64,000 nucleotides of DNA, taken from Ctena decussata (lineage: Eukaryota > Mollusca > Bivalvia > Lucinida > Lucinidae). A program made the position numbers and the translations under genes. The DNA lies in assembly GCA_963989385.1 (NCBI GenBank), contig OZ022502.1:52445454-52509453 (forward strand), read 5' to 3'. This document shows, piece by piece, positions 43,401-48,606 of the stretch. The notes under the pieces are model-generated. The model did no database searches, had not been told where the DNA came from, and was given only the letters and a program-made list of their open reading frames with translations. The stretch's first letter is position 1. Each line of letters begins with the position of its first letter.

Positions 43401-44094
43401 AAATTATCCTTGTTGCCCCTTCTTATTTGGAGCACTGCCTATAGAACCAAATTCTTTCCATTAAGAGTTGAACCCCATCGAGAAGGGAGGCAAAAATGAA
43501 ATTGGCAGAGTTGCTTCCCTAAAAATTGTCAACAATTTAAATCTATATAAACTGACATTGCAATCAGGACCCAGTTGTTCAAAACTTACAACATTGTTAG
43601 TTAACAACTTTGTTAGTTAACCACACGTTAAATTTTCAAACTTATTATACACGAAAACTCTGTCATTTTTTGCTGAAAAAAATGTGAGGTGCTTTTGCAG
43701 TGCAAAAGCTCTCACAATTTTTCAGCAAAAATATTACTGCATTTCATTTTGTCACTTCTATAAGACTTCATGAATCCTCAACTAACAACTTCGTTAAGCT
43801 AAAGATGCTTTGAATGACCGGGTCCTGATTATCAACACCCCTTAATATGTTAACAGTGGAACTATAAGATTTATCAACAAGTATATTACCATGAAAATAT
43901 GCAGGAATCAGAGGGCACCTAAATCCTGCTGTCTTCTTCATCCATTGTCTAAGTTCTACAATCTCTCTATCATGGTCACAAACAACTGGCCTCAGCTTAG
44001 GCTTATCCTGTCTGCGCTTTCTGTTCCTCCTTCCACATGATCTAAGTCTTTTAACAGCATCATCTCCAGAGTTAATAACTGCCTTAGCCGCCAT
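20923..44094 (-). CDS. SETD4: SETD4, SET-domain protein-lysine methyltransferase (whole gene, 8 coding exons)
   Basis: Coding exons, in order: 44094-43890, 42303-42177, 40373-39953, 31297-31123, 29929-29845, 25835-25755, 22286-22154 and 21024-20923. The lengths 205+127+421+175+85+81+133+102 sum to 1329 nt, giving 442 aa; from memory vertebrate SETD4 is about 440 aa. Each junction is GT-AG with agreeing phase (1,2,0,1,2,2,0). Domains: basic N-terminus (21-31); split SET domain with TGRGL (70-74), SPWQPYL, LWAW-like VWAWYVINTR, DLLNHS (242-247) and the catalytic-tyrosine segment VFISYG (Tyr281); then a C-terminal helical region equivalent to the Rubisco-LSMT substrate-binding fold. The family transfers methyl groups from S-adenosylmethionine to lysine; SETD4 is reported to act on histones and to be linked to cell quiescence. 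All visible key residues are present, so the gene looks functional. Introns run from 1.1 to 8.7 kb and are packed with mobile elements. Confidence 0.96.
21047..21545. mobile_element. M2 foldback copies, two to three in series (SETD4 intron 7)
   Basis: Repeated ATATGATATAAAACTGGTTG and CAACCATACTTTCAAATGGC show a duplication of about 230 bp. The fold is GGCAGCTCAAAATGAGCTGC. Confidence 0.75.
21550..21712 (+). mobile_element. Short Helitron-like insert in M2 sequence
   Basis: Starts AACAAGACCTGTCAGTGGGA and ends GTACTGGCGAGCTAAAAAA; the surrounding M2 sequence resumes at AATCTCTAAAATGTG. CG-rich compared with its surroundings. The CTAA end supports the label weakly. Confidence 0.5.
21890..22131. 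mobile_element. M6 foldback copy (SETD4 intron 7)
   Basis: GAGTGTTTGCAGTGC/AAAGCTCCTTAC centre; right end GGCTTCGAACAACTGGGCTC stops about 20 nt from exon 7. Confidence 0.75.
22154..22286 (-). CDS. SETD4: SETD4 exon 7
   Basis: This 133-bp exon encodes residues 366-409 (NWSDVYTSGHDDPCLVAIA, MAKFLINRALLQSKQGLKR), corresponding to the late helical part of the C-terminal domain. Acceptor CTTTTTTAG and donor CAAGAG/GTATGT, phases 2 in and 0 out. Confidence 0.9.
22421..22662. mobile_element. M4 foldback copy (SETD4 intron 6)
   Basis: TGAGCTGCGACACAACAAAA to TTTGTTGTGTCACAGCTCA. Confidence 0.8.
22663..23330. mobile_element. M1 fragments and M5 hairpin (SETD4 intron 6)
   Basis: One M1 half at 22670-22840 (GTCTCCCTTCTCAATAGGG), the other at 22985-23085 (TTTTCCAACATTTTTACACA). 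An M5-type hairpin TTTGGATCTGGATCCAAA lies at 23205-23235 with TATCTGTCCCAATATTTAG after it. Confidence 0.6.
23677..23918. mobile_element. M3 foldback copy with internal duplication (SETD4 intron 6)
   Basis: TGTCTCACTGAGACAGTTCT fold, then a second GAGATAGTTCTGAGGG block. Confidence 0.8.
24040..24066. repeat. SINE tail fragment
   Basis: TGATTGATTTGTTGCTTAAC matches the tail of the SINE at 11445-11690. Confidence 0.5.
24130..24333. mobile_element. M1 foldback with intact TTAA duplication (SETD4 intron 6)
   Basis: TTAA at 24126-24129 and 24334-24337. The fold is AGAGCAAATTCTTTCCTTTA. Confidence 0.85.
24715..24822. mobile_element. M10 foldback (CCCAGCAGGCACATGA ends)
   Basis: Left CCCAGCATGCACATGAC, right ATCATGTGCCTGCTGGG, with repeated short words GATGTCGA, ACGTCATCACGTCA and GACATCA between. 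Further members at 42473-42569 and within 49550-50045. Confidence 0.75.
25020..25325. mobile_element. M1 copy interrupted by a tRNA-derived SINE
   Basis: M1 sequence (AAAGAATTTGCTCCTACGG) is broken at about 25060 and resumes at about 25258 (GGGAAGGCAGATATAAC, TGAAAGTGTACTCATTCACC). Confidence 0.7.
25062..25258 (-). mobile_element. tRNA-derived SINE with A and B boxes
   Basis: On the minus strand, GCCCCAGTAGCTCAGTAGG (A box TAGCTCAGTAGG) is followed about 40 nt later by B box GGTTCAATCCCCG. The spacing and boxes are those of a pol III tRNA promoter, but the body does not fold as a tRNA with paired acceptor arms. A sister copy is at 30400-30545. Confidence 0.8.
25460..25729. mobile_element. 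M1 foldback copy (SETD4 intron 6)
   Basis: Begins at GGTGAATGGGTACTC (25485), immediately after the end of another M1 (GTGTACCCATTCACC). TTAA lies at the right end (25730-25733), 22 nt from exon 6. Confidence 0.8.
25755..25835 (-). CDS. SETD4: SETD4 exon 6
   Basis: This 81-bp exon encodes CSMDGASWKLWTTLKTLAMS, matching the WDGPSWRLLTALK block of vertebrate SETD4. Acceptor ATATTTGCAG and donor CAGTT/GTAAGT. It is too short to appear as a long open frame and was found from splice signals and homology. Confidence 0.93.
25849..26163. mobile_element. M8 element (SETD4 intron 5)
   Basis: Begins about 14 nt upstream of the exon 6 acceptor (in gene sense), so it supplies part of the intron 3' end. 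Includes a local palindrome of ACCCTTTAAAATGG. Confidence 0.75.
26206..26310. mobile_element. M3 half-copy (SETD4 intron 5)
   Basis: Left arm CAGAGCTCCAGATAAGAAGG to GAGCAAATTCTTTG. The right arm is missing. Confidence 0.75.
26704..26885. mobile_element. M1 copy (SETD4 intron 5)
   Basis: CTTAAGGTGAATGGTTAC to TAGGAAGTCACAAAAG. It abuts the start of the H1 element. Confidence 0.75.
26882..28832 (+). mobile_element. H1 tandem element, complete (SETD4 intron 5)
   Basis: It starts with the hairpin AGAGGGCCATGAGGCCCTGA and CGCTCACCTGAGC. Four units of about 430-470 bp follow, each with a GGGTCAAAGGTCA-type word, TGACCTTGACC, AAAGGTCAAGGTCA, TTTCAAGGCCATCGGTCAA, GGTTCTGGAGAAGAAGATTT and GGGCGTGGCGGCCATGTTGG. 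The end has (GGAC)n, TCGGAGCCGCTGGCTC hairpin and AGGTGAGCTAA. Copies of the unit are 80-95% alike by eye. No coding; frames across it are artefacts. Confidence 0.85.
28838..29075. mobile_element. M4 foldback copy (SETD4 intron 5)
   Basis: TGAGCCGCGACATGAGAAAA to TCTCGTGTCGTGGCTCA. Directly abuts the H1 end. Confidence 0.85.
29186..29455. mobile_element. M8 element (SETD4 intron 5)
   Basis: AGAGGATCTTACACGAGTTG to GTTATCCACTGAATAACAGC. Confidence 0.75.
29515..29735. mobile_element. M1 foldback copy (SETD4 intron 5)
   Basis: TTATTCCGCCATTTTTTCAA to GTGTGCCCATTCACGTTAA, with a TCTACTCTTATAGAAGAGAA centre. Confidence 0.75.
29845..29929 (-). CDS. SETD4: SETD4 exon 5
   Basis: This 85-bp exon encodes Asp310-Leu337 (DDILDVCKEF, VKYADKKLQILREN), aligning with the start of the C-terminal substrate-binding-like domain. 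Acceptor TCTAATTTCAG and donor CTACA/GTAAGT are clear. Entry is phase 1 and exit phase 2, both matching the neighbours. Confidence 0.93.
30250..30650 (-). mobile_element. Composite repeat with tRNA-derived SINE (SETD4 intron 4)
   Basis: Minus-strand A box GTAGCTAAGTAGG (about 30530) and B box GGTTTGAGCCC (about 30490) match the 25062 SINE. The flanks (AGATCCGTCTTCAAGACAGA; TATAGCTGAATTAAACAAGA) resemble those at 39750-39900. Confidence 0.7.
30767..30979. mobile_element. M3 foldback copy (SETD4 intron 4)
   Basis: AGAGCTCCAGATAATG to TTCTTATCTGGAGTAC. Degraded at the turn. Confidence 0.75.
30980..31092. repeat. M7 palindrome (SETD4 intron 4)
   Basis: AAGTACCCTAGTGTGC with its complement; loop AATTTTCCGTTTGGGAC. 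It lies about 30 nt from exon 4. Confidence 0.85.
31123..31297 (-). CDS. SETD4: SETD4 exon 4 (catalytic tyrosine segment)
   Basis: It encodes residues 252-309: VSAGFNEF, CYEISTFDTYKKYDQ, VFISYGQHDN, LFIEYGFCIPDN. Tyr281 in FISYG is the expected SET catalytic tyrosine. Acceptor TTTGCTTTCAG at 31298 sits about 20 nt from a tandem array of foldback repeats, and the donor CATATG/GTAAGT lies about 30 nt from a long palindrome (M7). The exon is thus tightly bracketed by mobile DNA yet intact. Confidence 0.96.
31320..32025. repeat. M2 foldback amplified as four 155-bp tandem copies (SETD4 intron 3)
   Basis: Hairpins GATCCAGATAAGGTGGCTCA/GAGCCTCCTCATCTGGATC recur at about 31435, 31590, 31745 and 31900, exactly 155 bp apart; copies 2-4 are almost identical over TTCTGGCGCTTTAAGGGTTA and AGCTAATATTAGTCATATTG. 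The identical short frames within are artefacts. Confidence 0.92.
32183..33333. mobile_element. 1.15-kb TIR element with TATA duplication (SETD4 intron 3)
   Basis: Ends CACCTTTCCTATAA and TTATAGGAAAGGTG, flanked by TATA (32179-32182, 33334-33337; TA alone is possible). The interior is richer in CpG than its surroundings (ATGCGCGCAATTCGG). It has a 63-codon frame from ATG 32644 with one hydrophobic stretch, which I do not recognise and doubt is a gene. Confidence 0.7.
33530..33650. mobile_element. M1 half-copy
   Basis: CTGCCGTTTTTACAAAGG to GGAGAATCTACTCC. Confidence 0.6.
33652..35146 (+). mobile_element. H2 tandem element (SETD4 intron 3)
   Basis: The start CAAGTCGCCCAAGGGCAATG with CGCTCACCTGTCAG resembles H1. 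About eight units of 157-168 bp carry GGGGCATGGTTGGCAGGATT, GGGGACCACTAGACATTG, CTCTGGGCCTCATGGTTTCA, GAGAAGAAGATTTTT and TCTATGGGAGCTAATGACC. It ends AGACCTGGATTTTTGTCATT to CTCTTTGGGAGGCC. Confidence 0.85.
35420..36612 (+). mobile_element. H3 tandem element (SETD4 intron 3)
   Basis: Left ATGCCCCCAACCTTATGC and right TTGGGGGCATA are inverted. Four units of about 165 bp carry AAAAAGGGGCATAACTCGGT, ATCATGATCCTAGCATCAGG, GGTTCTTGAGATATTTTGC and ACAAGGTTCCATAGGCTTA. ACAGACGGACAGACGGACGG-type repeats precede the end. Confidence 0.85.
36740..37110. other. Very AT-rich stretch
   Basis: Runs of AAATAAAT and TTTTATTTTATTTT; no gene. Confidence 0.7.
37278..37299. repeat. Poly-G tract
   Basis: About 20 consecutive G. 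Confidence 0.9.
37440..37480. repeat. (TA)n tract at the Penelope-like 3' end
   Basis: The ATATATATA of an H2 unit, expanded. Penelope-like elements often abut TA repeats. Confidence 0.85.
37576..37602 (-). ncRNA. Hammerhead-like core in Penelope-like copy B
   Basis: Minus strand CTGATGA (37602-37596), a CTGT/ACAG stem with a short loop, then GAAA (37579-37576). Hammerhead ribozymes are known in terminal repeats of Penelope-like elements. Helices I and III and the cleavage site were not established. Confidence 0.5.
37950..37971 (-). ncRNA. Hammerhead-like core in Penelope-like copy A
   Basis: CTGATGA (37971-37965), only a CT/AG stem, GAAA (37953-37950). Same place relative to the 3' end as in copy B; stem II is weaker, so activity is less likely. 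Confidence 0.4.
38043..38651 (-). pseudogene. Penelope-like ORF remnant: linker and GIY-YIG endonuclease
   Basis: An open frame runs from the truncation point to TGA at 38045-38043, with an in-frame ATG at 38597 (184 codons from there). Upstream of that ATG the frame is still open and reads YVSTCNPQNKE, as expected just after the reverse transcriptase core. From ATG: LTGLLIRSNF (37-46), the cysteine cluster CKSAKCGLC (56-64), and the GIY-YIG nuclease with IYVLSC (94-99), YYIGQT (105-110), LRNRV (114-118) and Glu169 in MEKHFI. The nuclease nicks the target DNA for reverse transcription. The reverse transcriptase itself is missing, so the copy is dead. Confidence 0.93.
39560..39905 (+). mobile_element. 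tRNA-derived SINE, plus strand (SETD4 intron 3)
   Basis: A box-like GCGACGTGGTAGAGTGCTCG (39613), B box GGTTCGATCCTCGG (39655) with about 30 nt between. A hairpin GATCTAGATACATCTTG/AAGATGGATCTAGATC follows. Its end lies within 50 nt of the exon 3 donor. Acceptor arms do not pair, so it is not called a tRNA gene. Confidence 0.7.
39953..40373 (-). CDS. SETD4: SETD4 exon 3 (central SET and insert region, DLLNHS)
   Basis: The largest exon, 421 bp, encodes residues 112-251. It holds SPWQPYLRVLPKSF, WAWYVINTRSVYF, ALAPFLDLLNHS and the variable helical insert between them. Acceptor TCTCTTGTAG and donor ACT/GTAAGT are both strong. The frame stays open another 16 codons into the intron; that stretch is not coding because the donor is consensus and the next exon continues the homology in phase 0. 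Confidence 0.96.
40555..40700. mobile_element. M5-like remnant (SETD4 intron 2)
   Basis: AGACTGCTCCTAAATAAGCA then GTCTGATGAAGGTCTATACT. Confidence 0.5.
40795..41118. mobile_element. ~320-bp TIR element (SETD4 intron 2)
   Basis: Left AAAATCGTAGAAAAGTCGTT, right AACGACTATTTTTTAAAA then GACGATTTTC. The interior has GCGCGAACTAAAAATAGCG-like CG-rich sequence. Confidence 0.6.
41225..41405. mobile_element. M1 foldback copy (SETD4 intron 2)
   Basis: TTAA at 41221-41224 then GGTATATCAGTATACC; right end TGAAAGTGTACTCATTCATC. Confidence 0.75.
42177..42303 (-). CDS. SETD4: SETD4 exon 2 (TGRGL, start of SET domain)
   Basis: Acceptor TTCTTTTACAG is followed by a codon completing Glu69 and then TGRGLMT, the S-adenosylmethionine-binding GxG segment, and VIISLPKALLITTE. 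The donor AAAAG/GTTTGA is weaker than the others. It was chosen because it gives phase 2, matching exon 3, and because the joined spacing from LLITT to the next Trp equals that in vertebrate SETD4. An earlier GTACTA could serve as an alternative donor but breaks both. Confidence 0.92.
42473..42569. mobile_element. M10 foldback (SETD4 intron 1)
   Basis: CCCAGCCGGCAAATAACG to CATGTGCCCGCTGGG; inner GACGTCGGATTGACGTCGAT and CAACGTCAGTCCGACATC. Confidence 0.8.
42743..43535. mobile_element. M1 element with nested M5 and M3 (SETD4 intron 1)
   Basis: TTAAGGTGTATGGGTACATC begins M1. An M5 copy occupies about 42775-42985 (CCATAAAAATTCTAAATATT to TAGAACTTTTATGG), M1 resumes and is partly duplicated (AAAAGGGAGTCAAAAGGGAG), and an M3 copy lies at about 43247-43437 (TCTTGGTGAGACGG fold). 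M1 ends at about 43530. The order of insertion is therefore M1 first. Confidence 0.75.
43565..43828. mobile_element. M6 foldback, longest TIR (SETD4 intron 1)
   Basis: Ends CAGGACCCAGTTGTTCAAA and TTTGAATGACCGGGTCCTG. Lies 62 nt from the exon 1 donor. Confidence 0.85.
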
Positions 44095-44103
44095 CAACTG
44101 CTT
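43890..44103 (-). CDS. SETD4: SETD4 exon 1 (start codon and basic N-terminus)
   Basis: An acceptor CTCTTCTTCAG precedes 44103, so a further 5' UTR exon must lie upstream. Nine UTR bases then lead to ATG at 44094-44092, followed by GCG, giving MAAKAVINSG. The exon carries the basic stretch GRRNRKRRQDK and the helix EIVELRQWMKK, matching the N-terminal helix of known SETD4. It ends in phase 1 at CATG before GTAATA. A more upstream TTG in the same frame lies in the intron and is not a start. Confidence in the start is good but depends on no coding 5' exon existing. Confidence 0.92.
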
Positions 44104-44127
44104 CTGAAGAAGAGCCAAACCGTCCAG

Positions 44128-44374
44128 GCACAGGTATTCAAAGCAGTGTCAGCTTAGCAAAGTTGTAGTCAAGGATTCTTTAAGTTTCCTAGAATACATG
44201 AGCTAAAATGTGCTAATATTTTTTCGAAAAAAGTGTGAGAAGCTTTTACAGTGCAAAAGAACCTCACATATTTTTTAACAAAAAATGGCAGTAACTTTGC
44301 CTACAACATGTTTGAAAATGTAACAGTTTGTTAACTAACCATCATCCATGGCGTTAGTTTTGAACAACTGGGCC
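44128..44374. mobile_element. M6 foldback, upstream of SETD4 exon 1
   Basis: GAGAAGCTTTTACAGTGC/AAAAGAACCTCAC centre; end TTTTGAACAACTGGGCC. Starts about 25 nt upstream of the exon 1 acceptor. Confidence 0.8.
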
Positions 44375-44439
44375 AAGATTATCAAATACCAGTTTAAATA
44401 CCACAGTCTGTATGCTGTATGGGGAGAATATCAACTGTT

Positions 44440-45805
44440 TACAGGTAAACAAGAATTCCGCGGAACGCTATGTCGCACCTGATTTGGACCTTCACTTTAA
44501 GAACATGATAAAAGTGTCATTTTGAAACATATTTGGTCAACATCCATTCAGTAGTTTACGAGATATTTTTGTTTTCATGTTTTTCGCTATTTTTAGTAAT
44601 GGTGGATGGTTGCCATCTTGGATGGTTAATTTGAAAAAATCATGAAACAGCTTCATGCAAGGATCATTTTGATACACATTTAGTCCACTTCCATTCAGGG
44701 CCTCTTGAGATATTGTCATTTTCATATTGTTCTATTTTTAGTAACAGTGGCTGGCGGCCATCTTGGATGGTCTCAATTCGCTTAAATTTAAAAAAACTCC
44801 ATTTAAGGACCATTCTGACTAAATTTGACCTAAATATGTTCAGGTATTTTTGAAATATTGGTGTTTTTGCAAACTCGGACTCGTAAACAGAAAGTAGGTC
44901 ACTGTGACCTAATTCCGCTACAGATTTTTTTCATTTTGATAATTTTTAAAACCAAGGTCCCATTAATGCTCCATATAAAATTTCAGCCAAATATACCAAG
45001 TGGTTCTGGAGAAAAAAGTGATTTTATTGTTTTTGCTATTTTTAGTAACAGCGGCCATCTTGGATTCTAGACCAAGCTGAATTTTGTCATTCAGAAGCCC
45101 TGTAGTCTGATCATGCAGCATGTGAAATTTGAGAACCATGGGTGCAGAGGTCACTGTGACCTAATTCCGCTACAGATTTTTTTCATTTTGATAATTTTTA
45201 AAACCAAGGTCCCATTAATGCTCCATATAAAATTTCAGCCAAATATACCAAGTGGTTCTGGAGAAAAAAGTGATTTTATTGTTTTTGCTATTTTTAGTAA
45301 CAGCGGCCATCTTGGATTCTAGACCAAGCTGAATTTTGTCATTCAGAAGCCCTGTAGTCTGATCATGCAGCATGTGAAATTTGAGAACCATGGGTGCAGA
45401 GGTCACTGTGACCTAATTCCGCTACAGATTTTTTTCATTTTGATAATTTTTAAAACCAAGGTCCCATTAATGCTCCATATAAAATTTCAGCCAAATATAC
45501 CAAGTGGTTCTGGAGAAAAAAGTGATTTTATTGTTTTTGCTATTTTTAGTAACAGCGGCCATCTTGGATTCTGGACCAAGCTGAATTTTGTCATTCAGAA
45601 GCCCTGTAGTCTGATCATGCAGCATGTGAAATTTGAGAATCATGGGTGCAGTGGTTTCAGAGAAAAAGTCATTTGAATGGACTTAAAATTTAGGGTCGAC
45701 GTAAATGTGAACGGACGGACGGATGGACGAACGGGTTGACGGACGGACGGACGGAAAACCGGACGCCTATATTGCACCTTGCTATAGCAGGTGCGACAAA
45801 AAAAT
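44440..45805 (+). mobile_element. H4 tandem element with 252-bp units
   Basis: Starts CAAGAATTCCGCGGAACGC and ATGTCGCACCTGATTTGG. The unit ATCATGCAGCATGTGAAATT ... GGCCATCTTGGATTCTAG recurs every 252 bp (about 44895, 45147, 45399), with copies virtually identical. ACGGACGGACGGATGGACG follows, then the hairpin TGCACCTTGCTATAGCAGG TGCGACAAAAA. Confidence 0.88.
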
Positions 45806-45894
45806 GGTATAACTTTTATATCCTACACTCATTGGTGAAAACTTTGTGCTTCACAAAATAGTTGCTCAAGTTGCATTAATTAGCGAGTGTGATA

Positions 45895-46700
45895 TATCCT
45901 AGAGAGCGTAAGTAATGGGACACCTATAACCACTAATTTTCCATTTGTCCCATTTGTTTATGACAACTAGGCACTTTCGGCTTAACACCTTCATCAGAGT
46001 TCAAATACACTCACATACATACTAAAGCAAAAACTGTACAAGTAAAGCATACAAACAAATGACGAAAAAAATCACTTAAAGGCTGCCCAACACAAAATTT
46101 GCAAAACAAAACTACATCATAATTTAATGATTATACTATAATAACATATTTACATAAAAAGCATTTGAAATGCCCTTATCGGGCGCATAGACTCAAAAGT
46201 TTGTCAACGAGAAAATGGCACCACTGTCTTCAATCCTTACGTAACTGAATACGATAAACACACCGCTACAATTGGAAGAGTAGGGCACATTGAGCCAAAA
46301 GTTTGCAAACGAGAATATTGCCCTAATGAAGCTTTGATAAACACACCGCTACAATGCAAAATATAATGAATATATACTATATAATATATAAATATAAACA
46401 TATAAACAAAAATAGAAGACTGATTTACTGAGTCTATTCATATATTCAAGAATGACAGAAGAAGCTTTTAAAACAAATACTTGAAATAGAACACATCCCC
46501 AGTCTTTATTAGTCTTATGACCCTATTATGTCATTTATACCTTTGTGAGAGGGGGTATTTCCTTTGATGAAATAGCAGTGTCACTGGGCTGTTGCATAAT
46601 AGGATTATGATACCTAATAAAAAAGAATATTTGTATTTAACCATGTGACATACATTCTGACAAGGGACTTCTTACCCTTCCGGGAACTAGTCCCCAACGA
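45895..46700 (-). mobile_element. Possible Penelope-like 3' end inserted into an M7 repeat
   Basis: M7 words (ATGGGACACC, CTAATTTTCCATTTG) at 45910-45955 stop at TGACAACTAGGCACTTTCGG. From there, on the minus strand, a CTGATGA ... GAAA core is present. At 46185-46360 a block with CAAAAGTTTG, AACGAGAA and GATAAACACACCGCTACAAT is duplicated. No endonuclease frame remains. Confidence 0.45.
45975..45997 (-). ncRNA. Third hammerhead-like core
   Basis: Minus strand CTGATGA (45997-45991), AGGTGTTAAGCC, GAAA (45978-45975). GG/CC can form stem II. The wording is very like that of known Penelope-like termini. Confidence 0.45.
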
Positions 46701-47240
46701 ATCAACACTACTGGATAAAATTAAATAGAAATGAAAAAGAATTCAACTACATCTACAGTTTTGATGAGACCACAAAAGAACAAAGAAATCAAAGAATAAT
46801 CATTTGTTCATGAGAAAACATATTTTGTTAGCAAAATATCGGCCTAATACTTCAACAAAGACATAGTGAGTGAGTTGTGTGTGCGATTTTTCATTTTATT
46901 GTTCGCCAGCAAGTGCCATGTAGCTTTAAGAGCCCTAATGTTCCAAAACTAACCATATGTACTAGAAATTAATACGCCGACCACGGACCGGTCCACAATT
47001 GACCAAAAAAGTCTGGGAGGCGTATATGTTTTTCTATACTAGGTAGTAAATCTATATGATACTGAAAATATATCTGAGGAGTCTCAAACAACAAGCATAT
47101 GCCACCAAGTACTAGTCTAACCAAGATGGGAAACTTTACGGCCTGGTGTTCAGGGCAGGATGTGGAGGTCAATTGAATCTGTTCCTGATCATTGCATTTT
47201 TCACAACTTTCTTCCTTCTTTCATTTTATAATTGTTAGTG
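46700..47240. other. Unassigned intergenic sequence
   Basis: No gene or repeat recognised. Confidence 0.4.
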
Positions 47241-47249
47241 TAACAATTG

Positions 47250-47365
47250 TGACCGAGTCTAGGTAGGTACATACGTTGGTACTTAGGTAGGTAAATAGGT
47301 AGAAAGTCAGAAAAGCAGGCAGGTAGGTAGATGGATGTAGGAAAGTGGGGAGATAGAAGGTAGAG
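47250..47365. repeat. Degenerate GGTA satellite, left part
   Basis: TAGGTAGGTACATACG, AGGTAGGTAAATAGGTAG. The longer right part is at 52265-52845, so the retrotransposon tail lies between two blocks. Confidence 0.75.
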
Positions 47366-47697
47366 AATGTATCGTCAGCCAAATATTAAGGAGTTGAAAT
47401 TACGGATGACCTCGAGTGGGGTCAGCATATCAATGAAATTACCAGTAAGGCTACTAAGACTTTGGGTTTCCTTCGTAGAAACTTGACTTTTGCATCGAAG
47501 GAAATCAAGGCTGCTGCATATAAAACTCTGGTCTGGCCCAAATTAGAATATGCAGCGCCAGTTTGGATGTCCCATCACCAAGTTGATATTAACAGAATAG
47601 AAAAAGTACAGAGGACTGCTGCCCGTTGGACCTGTAGCACCCCGTCCAATCGAAACGCCGGAAAAGTGGTACGAACGCCGGATATGCGGTATTTTCA

Positions 47698-48606
47698 GGC
47701 TATTACTAAAACCTTGTACCGCACCGCACCGTACCGCACCGGGGTAAAATAGAGTACCGCACCGCCGGAGATTTCCGAATCCTACCGGATTTTACGGACT
47801 CTACCGTAGGCAAAGTATACGCTGTATGTAAGTTTGTTTTTTTAGACATGTTTACGAATTGGAAGTATAAAAATATTTATATTATGCTGAAACCTTAATT
47901 ACCCAACCTCAAAACAGATTTTAGTATCGGTTTTATCCTTTTTGAGTACATTCTCAGTATAACTATCACATGGTGGTCCCTAGCGTTTAGATTGGGTTGG
48001 TTTTTGGTTTAACCATTTAACATAAATGATTAAAAAATAGACTGAGATATAATTTCAATATATATTGTTTTGTTTTAAGGTATTTTATCCGAATAGAGTC
48101 CTAGATTTAGACAAATCGCAAATGTAAATATATCTCTATCTGAATTTTTTTTACAGGGGTTGGAAGTAACTCTTAAAAGTATGTCTGTGTTGCAGCCACC
48201 AGAGAAATAAATGTATAAATTCTTTGGAGAAAAGGCTATGACAGTATAATGAAAATTTGCCATATTGTGATGCATGCACAGAAGATATTCAAAGTATTAA
48301 AATTAAGAGTTTGCTTGCAAAAAAAAAAAAAAACAGAGAAAAAGTGATTCTATGTAGTATATATGTTGAGATGGAGAAGTATTTTCGTTGACATAAATTC
48401 GACATAAAGTAAATATTTATGAATAGATTTATTATTCATTCTCACAAAGAAACACAGGAACAAATCTGTATATAGAGATAGCATATAACGTGAGTGCGGT
48501 AAAGTTCGGAATTTACACGACACTGTACGGAAATTTCCGTAAGTGCGGTACAAGGTTTTAGCCGGTGCGGTACGGTGCAGTGCGGTACAAGGTTTTAGTA
48601 ATGGCC
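47698..48606. mobile_element. 909-bp Mutator-like (MULE-type) element nested in the left TIR
   Basis: GTATTTTCA is duplicated at 47689-47697 and 48607-48615. TIRs GGCTATTACTAAAACCTTG and GGCCATTACTAAAACCTTG lead into repeats of CCGCACCGCACCGTACCG. A 9-bp duplication is typical of Mutator-like elements. A further arm copy (GTGCGGTACAAGGTTTTAG) lies just inside the right end. No transposase; non-autonomous. Confidence 0.8.

Noticed and set aside
44858..45676. Repeated frames in H4 (70-103 codons, both strands)
   Set aside because: Same peptide in each 252-bp unit, overlapping on both strands; array artefact.
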